From: Lycorma delicatula
Lineage: Eukaryota; Arthropoda; Insecta; Hemiptera; Fulgoridae
Reading direction: 5' to 3'
NCBI RefSeq assembly: GCF_047948215.1
Contig: NC_134465.1
Coordinates: 11,880,522 to 11,944,521, forward strand
Length of the DNA: 64,000 bases
Shown here: positions 1 through 12,507 of the stretch, one piece after another
Numbering within the stretch: the first letter of the stretch is position 1
How the letters are laid out: each line of letters opens with the position of its first letter
Program-made: the position numbers and the translations under genes
Notes under the pieces: generated by a model
Told to the model about the DNA's origin: nothing
The model's input: the letters and a program-made list of their open reading frames with translations, nothing else
The model's database searches: none

Positions 1-628
1 ATTAATCTATGTGCCTATTATCCAAAAAAATCTAATTATCGTATAATAAGAAAAAAGTGTTAGTTAATATGTGGTTGCTAACAAAAATGTACATTACCGC
101 TATTTAAATTATACTGAACATGATATATTAATCAGCTTGAAAGTGACATAATTTTAAAATAAGTACAGTACTTAGATGACAACTCATGCATCTGAAACAC
201 AAATAAACATATTTTTTAAACCTCAAACAATAATCAGTTACAATATTAATCAACTACATGGATGTTTTCCAATAAAATCTTATAATTATAAATCAACATG
301 TATAAACCAACAAAAAATATATCACTAAGTTAATGAGAAAAATGTTTACTACCGTTACGGAATTAATACTGAACATCATGTGTTAGTAACACCGAACAGC
401 TCTTTGAAAAGGATGAATTTAATATTAAGAAAAAACTTTTATATGTAACCTGAATGCAAAAAAAAAAATTTATTCGTCAGAAAAATTATCTTCATGATAT
501 TAACGAAACAATAGTTATATTATCTAATGATAATCATAAAAAAATTATTATTACCTGTTAGAAAATATGGTGATGATAGTGAATACTTAATACAAACATT
601 TTCTTGAATTTTAGGATCCGCATTACAT

Positions 629-826
629 TCAGGCTGTACTTTTCAAGGGCTGATCGAATATTTTTATCCTAGCAACATTCTGTTTACAATCGCACACTTT
701 TCTAGGCACTTCAACTAAACACACACAGAAAATGCGCAATACATAAGCAAAAACAAACAAATCCACACTGCACTCTTCTAAAGCTAACCGAACAACAAAA
801 ACAAGACAATACAGTAAGACAAACAT
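629..826 (-). CDS. Small secreted-type ORF in array unit 1 (uncertain gene)
   Basis: This 65-codon ORF opens with a strongly hydrophobic start ('MFVLLYCLVFVVRLALEECS') that looks like a signal peptide. A cysteine-containing tail ('VCDCK') follows. I know no family for it. Near-identical versions occur once per unit at 4282, 7934 and 11591, so its conservation may only reflect how young the array is. Consensus splice-like sites surround it on the same strand. A chance ORF in AT-rich satellite DNA remains quite possible. Confidence 0.25.
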   Translation of the reverse strand: MFVLLYCLVFVVRLALEECSVDLFVFAYVLRIFCVCLVEVPRKVCDCKQNVARIKIFDQPLKSTA

Positions 827-2334
827 TTATTAATGGAGTTCTACAAACAGTTAGAAATAGCAAACATGATATTACAAAAATATCAGAAATAAAGAAAATC
901 CTCCTAAAATTTATTTAATGCGAGAAGTAAATTGTATGATCCAGAATTGGTATTTTTCAAAAACATGCATGAAAAATGTTGTTTTTCCCCACTTCTTTTC
1001 AAGACATAGTCATGTTTTACATACCATTTGAACAGCTAATTCTACAATATAATATCAATAAAAAAATTAAAATCCACTTTCTAATAACTTACCAAAGTGT
1101 ACTGGTTGGGATACGAACACGACTTAAAACTAAAACATAACAGAATGAATTAAATGCATACAAAATCTGAAAATACACACATGTATAAAAATATATAAAT
1201 AAAAAATAAACACAACATACAGAGGGACTTACCTGAGCGAACAAGATATTTTTCTTAAAATACCATGCATATATTTATTATCCGAATATTCACATATTTA
1301 CAAAATAAATATTAACAAGTTTGTTGATGAAACAATAAAGTAATTAGTTTAACATACTGGAAAAGGTCCGCCTGCTACAAAATAAATATTCCTCCTTCCA
1401 CACATTAGTATTACATTGACAGAGTAAATATTTAAGTAAAGTTAACGCTGTTCAAATAATCCACAGTCTTTAACCTATGAAGTAAATTACCTGTGTAGTA
1501 CCTGTAACAATAGAACAAAAGAATTATGTTAAAAAAATATTTAAAAAAATTTTTTTAATAGGTTAATAAAAATAACACATCTGCAACACCATTCAAAACA
1601 TAATGGTAAAATCAATCACTACAAATTATAATCATGAGAAAAAATACAAATCCCTATTTATTAATCAAATAAGAAGAAAATGACTAATTTTAAATGACTA
1701 ATACTACTCGTATAAGCAACAATTACACTGTATTTTTCAAAATCTACAAATGCAGATTTCAATTAAAAATATACTATCTAATAGAACTGCAGATTTAAAT
1801 AGTGCACTGATAAAATGAGCTACTTATGACAGTATTTATACCACCATAAGAGTAGTAATTACTATAAGATTTTTTGTTATTTAATTGGTTAGACGTTATT
1901 CTACGATCCTTTATGCGTTTTAAAATCTTTTCAAATTATTTTAACATAGGGCTATTATTCAATATAATCTATCTAGTAATCATACAACTATAAACTGTTA
2001 GAATACAAGACGATGCTGAAAAAACTGTAAGTTACGACTATGTAATTAATAATATACATGATACATTACCAAGAGTCCAGACGTTTTGAAAATGAGATAA
2101 TTATACAAAAGTAGATAGTATAAATGATAACTGGGACATCTGAAAAAAAAAAATGTTTAATTGTCTAACCAAAAATAAATAAATTACATTAATTAAACTA
2201 TATAAGTATCATCCAATAAAATCTAATAATCATATAATAAGTATAATGTGTTAGAATATATGATGCTGAAAAAACTGTACGTTACCACATTGTAATCACT
2301 ACTGTACATGATTCAACAAGTGCATCAAAAACTA

Positions 2335-3480
2335 AGTTACACCTTTGCCGTCTTTTAAACTGAAACGAATACATTAATGTGTTCCGATGCAGCACTGGCT
2401 TTGTTGTTGTTTTCACCGTCCCCCTGCAGCAGTTCTGTACATCATTCAGTATATATGCATTATCGTGTTCAACACGCCGTTTCCTCTAGAGGATTCGTCG
2501 ATTACAGAACTGCGTTCGGTAGTCCGATTTTTGTAAGCAAATAAATACATTTGTTGTGAAATTCCTCAGCAAACTGTTGAGATATACGATGAGAAAAATG
2601 ACATACCCCACAAACATAAAAACCTGCAAAATGTTCAGAAACAGGAGAACAAATGTGAGTGACGAGCTGGTTGATAGGCGTACATAAATTTTTAAAGATT
2701 TAGGCAGATTAAGGCATACATTTTTTTTTAAAGATGGCCTCCTCTCACCCCTTATAGCCATGCCCAACCTCCATGAATATTTTTAGCATCCACAAGGAGA
2801 GTGTTCTTCGTGTTTTAAAATAACACTATCACCTTGAAGTGCTATGAATTAAGTCTTTCCCCACCCTTTCTTGCTCCTATCTAATGAGCTCATCGGTCCG
2901 GATGGATCCCCCCCGCTACATTGAAACACACAGACTTCCTTTTCCACATTACCGGCGTGTTAATCTGTTGAAGGGTTAACCTTCCCGGGGACAGCCTATC
3001 AGATCCAGACTCGCTTAGCACATGTCCTACCCCTACTCGTCACAGGTTCATCATATGTCGAGGGTCACCATTAGCACCATCAGTAAGCCCTGATTCCCCA
3101 CTGACGCATGTGGGTGGACAGAACAAAATAGCCATAGGGTGAACCCCCCCATGACACGGTGCCAATTTTCATCCCATGTTCAGTTTATTTGGGATAATTT
3201 AACTGAAAACACGATGGCTTAATCGGAAACCACGAATAAAATGATACTGAGTAACCGGCGCTGTAAAATTGGAAAAATTGCAAGTGAAGATAACGTCTGT
3301 GAAAGTAATGTATATGCGATCGTAAAACCCCACGATCATAAAAACCTGCAAAATGTTCAGAAACGGGAGAACAAATGTGAGTGATGAGCTGGTTGATAGG
3401 CGTATACGGCAGTCAAAAAAAAAATACATATGTAGGTTTGTCTTATAAATATCTGTTTGTTTCATATACTGGGTGTAACT
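2335..3480 (+). mobile_element. Decayed mariner-like element inside array unit 1
   Basis: The 1146-bp element begins with 'agttacacc' and ends with the inverted 'ggtgtaact'. It is flanked on both sides by TA (2333-2334 and 3481-3482), the target duplication of mariner/Tc1 elements. Plus-strand translation gives broken transposase N-terminal pieces. One at 2500-2690 contains 'CKMFRNRRTNVSDELVDR'; one at 3205-3325 resembles the later stretch 'MILSNRRCKIGKIASE'; then the N-terminal piece appears again at 3326-3412. The order is therefore permuted. Between them lies a GC-rich stretch (2720-3190) that I do not recognise. It cannot encode an active transposase. Confidence 0.75.
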
Positions 3481-4281
3481 TACTTTCTGATCGTCACTCG
3501 TATTTTACTCACTGTCAAGCAGTCTTGAAAGCATCCAAATTTTAAAATGAGTAGGATGTTAAATGATAACAATTATATCTGAAACAAAAAAAAAAAATAA
3601 TAATTTTTAAAAGTATTATAATAGTCTTACACAAACATTTATGACTTTATTATTAATCTATGTGCCTATTATCCAAAAAAAATCTAATTATCGTATAATA
3701 AGTAAAAAGTGTTAGTTAATATGTGGTTGCTAACAAAAATGTACATTACCGCTATTTAAATTATACTGAACATGATATATTAATCGGCTTGAAAGTGACA
3801 TAATTTTAAAATAAGTACAGTACTTAGATGACAACTCATGCATCTGAAACACAAATAAACATATTTTTTAAACCTCAAACAATAATCAGTTACAATATTA
3901 ATCAACTACATGGATGTTTTCCAATAAAATCTTATAATTATAAATCAACATGTATAAACCAACAAAAAATATATCACTAAGTTAATGAGAAAAATGTTTA
4001 CTACCGTTACGGAATTAATACTGAACATCATGTGTTAGTAACACCGAACAGCTCTTTGAAAAGGATGAATTTAATATTAAGAAAAAACTTTTATATGTAA
4101 CCTGAAAGCAAAAAAAAAAAATTTATTCGTCAGAAAAATTATCTTCATGATATTAACGAAACAATAGTTATATTATCTAATGATAATCATAAAAAAATTA
4201 TTATTACCTGTTAGAAAATATGGTGATGATAGTGAATACTTAATACAAACATTTTCTTGAATTTTAGGATCCGCATTAGAT

Positions 4282-4479
4282 TCAGGCTGTACTTTTGAAG
4301 GGCTGATCGTATATTTGTATCCTAGCAACATTCTGTTTACAATCGCACTCTTTTCTAGGCACTTCAACTAAACACACACAGAAAATGCGCAATACATAAG
4401 CAAAAACAAACAAATCCCTACTGCACTCTTCTAAAGCTAACCGAACAACAAAAACAAGACAATACAGTAAGACAAACAT
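4282..4479 (-). CDS. Small secreted-type ORF in array unit 2 (uncertain gene)
   Basis: This is the counterpart of the 629-826 ORF. It differs at a handful of residues: R for V after the first cysteine pair, KECDC for KVCDC, and IQIYDQPF for IKIFDQPL. A second frame at 4173-4367 also stays open for 64 codons in this copy. Whether it is expressed is unknown. Confidence 0.25.
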   Translation of the reverse strand: MFVLLYCLVFVVRLALEECSRDLFVFAYVLRIFCVCLVEVPRKECDCKQNVARIQIYDQPFKSTA

Positions 4480-5985
4480 TTATTAATGGAGTTCTACAAA
4501 CAGTTAGAAATAGCAAACATGATATTACAAAAATATCAGAAATAAAGAAAATCCTCCTAAATTTTATTTAATGCGAGAAGTAAATTGTATGATCCAGAAT
4601 TGGTATTTTTCAAAAACATGCATGAAAAATGTTGTTTTTTCCCACTTCTTTTCAAGACATAGTCATGTTTTACATACCATTTGAACAGCTAATTCTACAA
4701 TATAATATCAATAAAAAAATTAAAATCCACTTTCTAATAACTTACCAAAGTGTACTGGTTGGGATACGAACACGACTTAAAACTAAAACATAACAGAATG
4801 AATTAAATGCATACAAAATCTGAAAATACACACATGTATAAAAATATATAAATAAAAAATAAACACAACATACAGAGGGACTTACCTGAGCGAACAAGAT
4901 ATTTTTCTTAAAATACCATGCATATATTTATTATCCGAATATTCACATATTTACAAAATAAATATTAACAAGTTTGTTGATGAAACAGTAAAGTAATTAG
5001 TTTAACATACTGGAAAAGGTCCGCCTGCTACAAAATAAATATTCTTCCTTCCACACATTAGTATTACATTGACAGAGTAAATATTTAAGTAAAGTTAACG
5101 CTGTTCAAATAATCCACAGTCTTTAACCTATGAAGTAAATTACCTGTGTAGTACCTGTAACAATAGAACAAAAGAATTATGTTAAAAAAATATTTAAAAA
5201 AATTTTTTTAATAGGTTAATAAAAATAACACATCTGCAACACCATTCAAAACATAATGGTAAAATCAATCACTACAAATTATAATCATGAGAAAAAATAC
5301 AAATCCCTATTTATTAATCAAATAAGAAGAAAATGACTAATTTTAAATGACTAATACTACTCGTATAAGCAACAATTACACTGTATTTTTCAAAATCTAC
5401 AAATGCAGATTTCAATTAAAAATATACTATCTAATAGAACTGCAGATTTAAATAGTGCACTGATAAAATGAGCTACTTATGACAGTATTTATACCACCAT
5501 AAGAGTAGTAATTACTATAAGATTTTTTGTTATTTAATTGGTTAGACGCTATTCTACGATCCTTTATGCGTTTTAAAATTTTTTCAAATTAATTTAACAT
5601 AGGGCTATTATTCAATATAATCTATCTAGTAATCATACAACTATAAACTGTTAGAATACAAGACGATGCTGAAAAAACTGTAAGTTACGACTATGAAATT
5701 AATAATATACATGATACATTACCAAGAGTCCAGACGTTTTGAAAATGAGATAATTATACAAAAGTAGATAGTATAAATGATAACTGGGACATCTGAAAAA
5801 AAAATGTTTAATTGTCTAACCAAAAATAAATAAATTACATTAATTAAACTATATAAGTATCATCCAATAAAATCTAATAATCATATAATAAGTATAATGT
5901 GTTAGAATATATGTTGCTGAAAAAACTGTACGTTACCACATTGTAATCACTACTGTACATGATTCAACAAGTGCATCAAAAACTA

Positions 5986-7132
5986 AGTTACACCTTTGCC
6001 GTCTTTTAAACTGAAACGAATACATTAATGTGTTTCGATGCAGCACTGGCTTTGTTGTTGTTTTCACCGTCCCCCTGCAGCAGTTCTGTACATCATTCAA
6101 TATATATGCATTATCGTGTTCAACACGCCGTTTCCTCTAGAGGATTCGTCGATTACAGAACTGCGTTCGGTAGTCCGATTTTTGTAAGCAAATAATTACA
6201 TTTGTTGTGAAATTCCTCAGCAAACTGTTGAGATATACGATGAGAAAAATGACATACCCCACAAACATAAAAACCTGCAAAATGTTCAGAAACAGGAGAA
6301 CAAATGTGAGTGACGATCTGGTTGATAGGCGTACATAAATTTTTAAAGATTGAGGCAGATTAAGGCATACATTTTTTTTTAAAGATGGCCTCCTCTCACC
6401 CCTTATAGCCATGCCCAACCTCCATGAATATTTTTAGCATCCACAAGGAGAGTGTTCTTCGTGTTTTAAAATAACACTATCACCTTGAAGTGCTATGAAT
6501 AAAGTCTTTCCCCACCCTTTCTTGCTCCTATCTAATGAGCTCATCGGTCCGGATGGATCCCCCCCGCTACATTGAAACACACAGACTTCCTTTTCCACAT
6601 TACCGGCGTGTTAATCTGTTGAAGGGTTAACCTTCCCGGGGACAGCCTATCAGATCCAGACTCGCTTAGCACATGTCCTATCCTTACTCGTCACAGGTTC
6701 ATCATATGTCGAGGGTCACCATTAGCACCATCAGTAAGCCCTGATTCCCCACTGATGCATGTGGGTGGACAGAACAAAATAGCCATAGGGTGAACCCCCC
6801 CATGACACGGTGCCAATTTTCATCCCAAGTTCAGTTTATTTGGGATAATTTAACTGAAAACACGATGGCTTAATCGGAAACCATGAATAAAATGATACTG
6901 AGTAACCGGCGCTGTAAAATTGGAAAAATTGCAAGTGAAGATAACGTCTGTGAAAGTAATGTATATGCGATCGTAAAACCCCACGATCATAAAAACCTGC
7001 AAAATGTTCAGAAACGGGAGAACAAATGTGAGTGATGAGCTGGTTGATAGGCGTATAACGGCAGTCAAAAAAAAAATACATATGTAGGTTTGTCTTATAA
7101 ATATCTGTTTGTTTCATATACTGGGTGTAACT
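5986..7132 (+). mobile_element. Decayed mariner-like element inside array unit 2
   Basis: This is the same insertion as in unit 1, with the same TA-flanked terminal inverted repeats and the same permuted transposase pieces. It was amplified together with the unit and is not an independent insertion. Confidence 0.75.
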
Positions 7133-7933
7133 TACTTTCTGATCGTCACTCGTATTTTACTCACTGTCAAGCAGTCTTGAAAGCATCCAAATTTTAAAAT
7201 GAGTAGGTTGTTAAATGATAACAATTATATCTGAAACAAAAAAAAAAAAATAATAATTTTTAAAAGTGTTATAATAGTCTTACACAAACATTTATGACTT
7301 TATTATTAATCTATGTGCCTATTATCCAAAAAAAATCTAATTATCGTATAATAAGTAAAAAGTGTTAGTTAATATGTGGTTGCTAACAAAAATGTACATT
7401 ACCGCTATTTAAATTATACTGAACATGATATATTAATCAGCTTGAAAGTGACATAATTTTAAAATAAGTACAGTACTTAGATGACAACTCATGCATCTGA
7501 AACACAAATAAACATATTTTTTAAACCTCAAACAATAATCAGTTACAATATTAATCAACTACATGGATGTTTTCCAATAAAATCTTATAATTATAAATCA
7601 ACATGTATAAACCAACAAAAAATATATCACTAAGTTAATGAGAAAAATGTTTACTACCGTTACGGAATTAATACTGAACATCATGTGTTAGTAACACCGA
7701 ACAGCTCTTTGAAAAGGATGAATTTAATATTAAGAAAAAACTTTTATATGTAACCTGAAAGCAAAAAAAAAAATTTATTCGTCAGAAAAATTATCTTCAT
7801 GATATTAACGAAACAATAGTTATATTATCTAATGATAATCATAAAAAAATTATTATTACCTGTTAGAAAATATGGTGATGATAGTGAATACTTAATACAA
7901 ACATTTACTTGAATTTTAGGATCCGCATTAGAT

Positions 7934-8131
7934 TCAGGCTGTACTTTTGAAGGGCTGATCGTATATTTGTATCCTAGCAACATTCTGTTTACAATCGCAC
8001 ACTTTTCTAGGCACTTCAACTAAACACACACAGAAAATGCGCAATACATAAGCAAAAACAAACAAATCCCTACTGCACTCTTCTAAAGCTAACCGAACAA
8101 CAAAAACAAGACAATACAGTAAGACAAACAT
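7934..8131 (-). CDS. Small secreted-type ORF in array unit 3 (uncertain gene)
   Basis: This is the third copy of the 65-codon ORF, identical in protein to the copy at 11591-11788. It has the same signal-peptide-like start. It is listed only because it is intact in every unit. Confidence 0.25.
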   Translation of the reverse strand: MFVLLYCLVFVVRLALEECSRDLFVFAYVLRIFCVCLVEVPRKVCDCKQNVARIQIYDQPFKSTA

Positions 8132-9638
8132 TTATTAATGGAGTTCTACAAACAGTTAGAAATAGCAAACATGATATTACAAAAATATCAGAAATAAAGA
8201 AAATCCTCCTAAAATTTATTTAATGCGAGAAGTAAATTGTATGATCCAGAATTGGTATTTTTCAAAAACATGCATGAAAAATGTTGTTTTTCCCCACTTC
8301 TTTTCAAGACATAGTCATGTTTTACATACCATTTGAACAGCTAATTCTACAATATAATATCAATAAAAAAATTAAAATCCACTTTCTAATAACTTACCAA
8401 AGTGTACTGGTTGGGATACGAACACGACTTAAAACTAAAACATAACAGAATGAATTAAATGCATACAAAATCTGAAAATACACACATGTATAAAAATATA
8501 TAAATAAAAAATAAACACAACATAAAGAGGGACTTACCTGAGCGAACAAGATATTTTTCTTAAAATACCATGCATATATTTATTATCCGAATATTCACAT
8601 ATTTACAAAATAAATATTAACAAGTTTGTTGATGAAACAATAAAGTAATTAGTTTAACATACTGGAAAAGGTCCGCCTGCTACAAAATAAATATTCCTCC
8701 TTCCACACATTAGTATTACATTGACAGAGTAAATATTTAAGTAAAGTTAACGCTGTTCAAATAATCCACAGTCTTTAACCTATGAAGTAAATTACCTGTG
8801 TAGTACCTGTAACAATAGAACAAAAGAATTATGTTAAAAAAATATTTAAAAAAATTTTTTTAATAGGTTAATAAAAATAACACATCTGCAACACCATTCA
8901 AAACATAATGGTAAAATCAATCACTACAAATTATAATCATGAGAAAAAATACAAATCCCTATTTATTAATCAAATAAGAAGAAAATGACTAATTTTAAAT
9001 GACTAATACTACTCGTATAAGCAACAGTTACACTGTATTTTTCAAAATCTACAAATGCAGATTTCAATTAAAAATATACTATCTAATAGAACTGCAGATT
9101 TAAATAGTGCACTGATAAAATGAGCTACTTATGACAGTATTTATACCACCATAAGAGTAGTAATTACTATAAGATTTTTTGTTATTTAATTGGTTAGACG
9201 CTATTCTACGATCCTTTATGCGTTTTAAAATTTTTTCAAATTAATTTAACATAGGGCTATTATTCAATATAATCTATCTAGTAATCATACAACCATAAAC
9301 TGTTAGAATACAAGACGATGCTGAAAAAACTGTAAGTTACGACTATGTAATTAATAATATACATGATACATTACCAAGAGTCCAGACGTTTTGAAAATGA
9401 GATAATTATACAAAAGTAGATAGTATAAATGATAACTGGGACATCTGAAAAAAAAAAAATTTAATTGTCTAACCAAAAATAAATAAATTACATTAATTAA
9501 ACTATATAAGTATCATCCAATAAAATCTAATAATCATATAATAAGTATAATGTGTTAGAATATATGATGCTGAAAAAACTGTACGTTACCACATTGTAAT
9601 CACTACTGTACATGATTCAACAAGTGCATCAAAAACTA

Positions 9639-10800
9639 AGTTACACCTTTGCCGTCTTTTAAACTGAAACGAATACATTAATGTGTTCAGATGCAGCACT
9701 GGCTTTGTTGTTGTTTTCACCGTCCCCATGCAGCAGTTCTGTACATCATTCAGTATATATGCATTATCGTGTTCAACACGCCGTTTCCTCTAGAGGATTC
9801 GTCGATTACAGAACTGCGTTCGGTAGTCCGATTTTTGTAAGCAAATAAATACATTTGTTGTGAAATTCCTCAGCAAACTGTTGAGATATACGATGAGAAA
9901 AATGACATACCCCACAAACATAAAAACCTGCAAAATGTTCAGAAACAGGAGAACAAATGTGAGTGACGAGCTGGTTGATAGGCGTACATAAATTTTTAAA
10001 GATTTAGGCAGATTAAGGCATACATTTTTTTTTAAAGATGGCCTCCTCTCACCCCTTATAGCCATGCCCAACCTCCATGAATATTTTTAGCATCCACAAG
10101 GAGAGTGTTCTTCGTGTTTTAAAATAACACTATCACCTTGAAGTGCTATGAATTAAGTCTTTCCCCACCCTTTCTTGCTCCTATCTAATGAGCTCATCGG
10201 TCCGGATGGATCCCCCCCGCTACATTGAAACACACAGACTTCCTTTTCCACATTACCGGCGTGTTAATCTGTTGAAGGGTTAACCTTCCCGGGGACAGCC
10301 TATCAGATCCAGACTCGCTTAGCACATGTCCTACCCCTACTCGTCACAGGTTCATCATATGTCGAGGGTCACCATTAGCACCATCAGTAAGCCCTGATTC
10401 CCCACTGATGCATGTGGGTGGACAGAACAAAATAGCCATAGGGTGAACCCCCCCATGACTTACATGGTGCCAATTTTCATCCCAAGTTCAGTTTATTTGG
10501 GATAATTTAACTGAAAACACGATGGCTTAATCGGAAACCATGAATAAAATGATACTGAGTAACCGGCGCTGTAAAATTGGAAAAATTGCAAGTGAAGATA
10601 ACGTCTGTGAAAGTAATGTATATGCGATCGTAAAACCCCACGATCATAAAAACCTGCAAAATGTTCAGAAACGGGAGAACAAATGTGAGTGATGAGCTGG
10701 TTGATAGGCGTATAACGGCAGTCAAAAAAAAAAATACATATGTAGGTTTGTCTTATAAATATCTGTTTGTTTCATATACTGGGTGTAACTTACTTTCTGA
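9639..10800 (+). mobile_element. Decayed mariner-like element inside array unit 3
   Basis: This is the third copy of the same insertion. Here the second N-terminal piece reads through a little further on the plus strand from 10661 ('MFRNGRTNVSDELVDRR'), but stops soon after the motif. Confidence 0.75.
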
Positions 10801-10958
10801 TCGTCACTCGTATTTTACTCACTGTCAAGCAGTCTTGAAAGCATCCAATTTTTAAAATGAGTAGGTTGTTAAATGATAACAATTATATCTGAAACAAAAA
10901 AAAATAATAATTTTTAAAAGTATTATAATAATCTTACACAAACATTTATGACTTTATT

Positions 10959-12138
10959 ATTAATCTATGTGCCTATTATCCAAAAAATCTAATAATCGTA
11001 TAATAAGTAAAAAGTGTTAGTTAATATGTGGTTGCTAACAAAAATGTACGTTACCGCTATTTAAATTATACTGAACATGATATATTAATCAGCTTGAAAG
11101 TGACATAATTTTAAAATAAGTACAGTACTTAGATGACAACTCATGCATCTGAAACACAAATAAACATATTTTTTAAACCTCAAACAATAATCAGTTACAA
11201 TTACAATATTAATCAACTACATGGATGTTTTCCAATAAAATCTTATAATTATAAATCAACATGTATAAACCAACAAAAAATATATCACTAAGTTAATGAG
11301 AAAAATGTTTACTACCGTTACGGAATTAATACTGAACATCATGTGTTAGTAACACCGAACAGCTCTTTGAAAAGGATGAATTTAATATTAAGAAAAAACT
11401 TTTATATGTAACCTGAAAGCAAAAAAAAAATTTATTCGTCAGAAAAATTATCTTCATGATATTAACGAAACAATAGTTATATTATCTAATGATAATCATA
11501 AAAAAATTATTATTACCTGTTAGAAAATATGGTGATGATAGTGAATACTTAATACAAACATTTACTTGAATTTTAGGATCCGCATTAGATTCAGGCTGTA
11601 CTTTTGAAGGGCTGATCGTATATTTGTATCCTAGCAACATTCTGTTTACAATCGCACACTTTTCTAGGCACTTCAACTAAACACACACAGAAAATGCGCA
11701 ATACATAAGCAAAAACAAACAAATCCCTACTGCACTCTTCTAAAGCTAACCGAACAACAAAAACAAGACAATACAGTAAGACAAACATTTATTAATGGAG
11801 TTCTACAAACAGTTAGAAATAGCAAACATGATATTACAAAAATATCAGAAATAAAGAAAATCCTCCTAAAATTTATTTAATGCGAGAAGTAAATTGTATG
11901 ATCCAGAATTGGTATTTTTCAAAAACATGCATGAAAAATGTTGTTTTTCCCCACTTCTTTTCAAGACATAGTCATGTTTTACATACCATTTGAACAGCTA
12001 ATTCTACAATATAATATCAATAAAAAAATTAAAATCCACTTTCTAATAACTTACCAAAGTGTACTGGTTGGGATACGAACACGACTTAAAACTAAAACAT
12101 AACAGAATGAATTAAATGCATACAAAATCTGAAAATAC
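10959..12138. repeat. 3.65 kb array unit, copy 4 (truncated)
   Basis: This is the first ~1180 bp of the unit. A 6-bp internal duplication of 'ttacaa' near 11196 distinguishes it. Similarity ends at 'gaaaatac' (12138), where the other copies continue into 'acacatg', so this is the right edge of the array. Confidence 0.9.
11591..11788 (-). CDS. Small secreted-type ORF in array unit 4 (uncertain gene)
   Basis: This is the fourth copy of the ORF, lying in the truncated last unit and identical in protein to unit 3. It has no upstream unit segment to its right, so if the unit carries a promoter further upstream on the minus strand, this copy may lack it. Confidence 0.25.
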   Translation of the reverse strand: MFVLLYCLVFVVRLALEECSRDLFVFAYVLRIFCVCLVEVPRKVCDCKQNVARIQIYDQPFKSTA

Positions 12139-12221
12139 GCATATAAAATAAGTATATATTAAAATATTTTTAATATATACATCTTTAGAAGAAATCCCGA
12201 AATCAATTTAGTCTTATAACC

Positions 12222-12507
12222 TTTTTTCTTTTCCCTGTTTAGCCTCCGGTAACTACCGCTTAGATAATTCTTCAGAGGATGATATGTATGAGTGTAAATG
12301 AAGTGTAGTCGTGTACATTCTCAGTTCGACCGTTCCTGAGATGTGTGGTTAATTGAAACCCAACCACCAAAGAACACCGGTATCCACGATCTAGTATTCA
12401 AATCCATGTAAAAATAACTGGCTTTACTAGGTCTTGAACGCTGTAACTCTCGACTTCCAAATCAGCTGATCAGCTGATTTGGGAAGACGCGTTAACCTAC
12501 AACGATC
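12222..12507 (-). mobile_element. tRNA-derived SINE, type A, copy 1
   Basis: On the minus strand this starts with a tRNA-like head. It has a box A-like 'gttaacgcg' region and a box B-like 'gcgttcaagacct'. It ends with 'ggctaaacagggaaaagaaaaaag', an A-rich tail. It matches the plus-strand copy at 12945-13227 over its whole length, which defines the element. Confidence 0.7.

Larger units (their letters stand above)
1..3651. repeat. 3.65 kb array unit, copy 1
   Basis: This is the first unit in the window, and its true left boundary is arbitrary because the array runs off the edge. Sub-monomers lie at about 1-225, 226-470, 1945-2170 and 2190-2334, the last resuming at 3481-3640 after the inserted mariner. 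Copy 1 differs from the others inside the minus-strand ORF region: the alternative reading frame around 620-640 carries a stop that copies 2-4 lack. Confidence 0.9.
3652..7304. repeat. 3.65 kb array unit, copy 2
   Basis: This is a full 3653 bp unit, near-identical to copy 1 over its whole length. It includes the inserted mariner remnant with the same internal rearrangement, so it derives from the same founder. Differences are single bases and changes in A-run length. Confidence 0.9.
7305..10958. repeat. 3.65 kb array unit, copy 3
   Basis: This is a full 3654 bp unit with the same content as copies 1 and 2. A small local change near 10458 ('gacttacatggtgcc' where the others read 'gacacggtgcc') marks this copy. 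Confidence 0.9.
1..12138. repeat. Tandem array of a ~3.65 kb unit (satellite-like, higher order)
   Basis: The same ~3.65 kb sequence is repeated head to tail. The landmark 'attaatctatgtgcc' recurs at 1, 3652, 7305 and 10959, giving periods of 3651, 3653 and 3654 bp. The copies differ by scattered substitutions and by homopolymer or short indels, so they look about 98-99% alike by eye. The last copy stops at 12138, where the match to the earlier copies is lost, and the array continues off the left edge. Each unit holds four diverged sub-monomers, a central AT-rich segment and one inserted mariner remnant. This is a young amplification. Whether it is transcribed cannot be told from sequence. 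Confidence 0.95.

Noticed and set aside
540..1510. Chain of micro-exons on the minus strand of the array unit as a protein-coding gene
   Set aside because: The 74-base candidate exon is open only in one frame. Joining it to the next acceptor creates a stop, and the smaller exons cannot be phased to reach it. The splice-site cluster is kept as an observation only.
1..12138. CRISPR-like or rDNA-like array
   Set aside because: The repeats are kilobases long without unique spacers and contain no recognisable rRNA sequence, and the host is eukaryotic.
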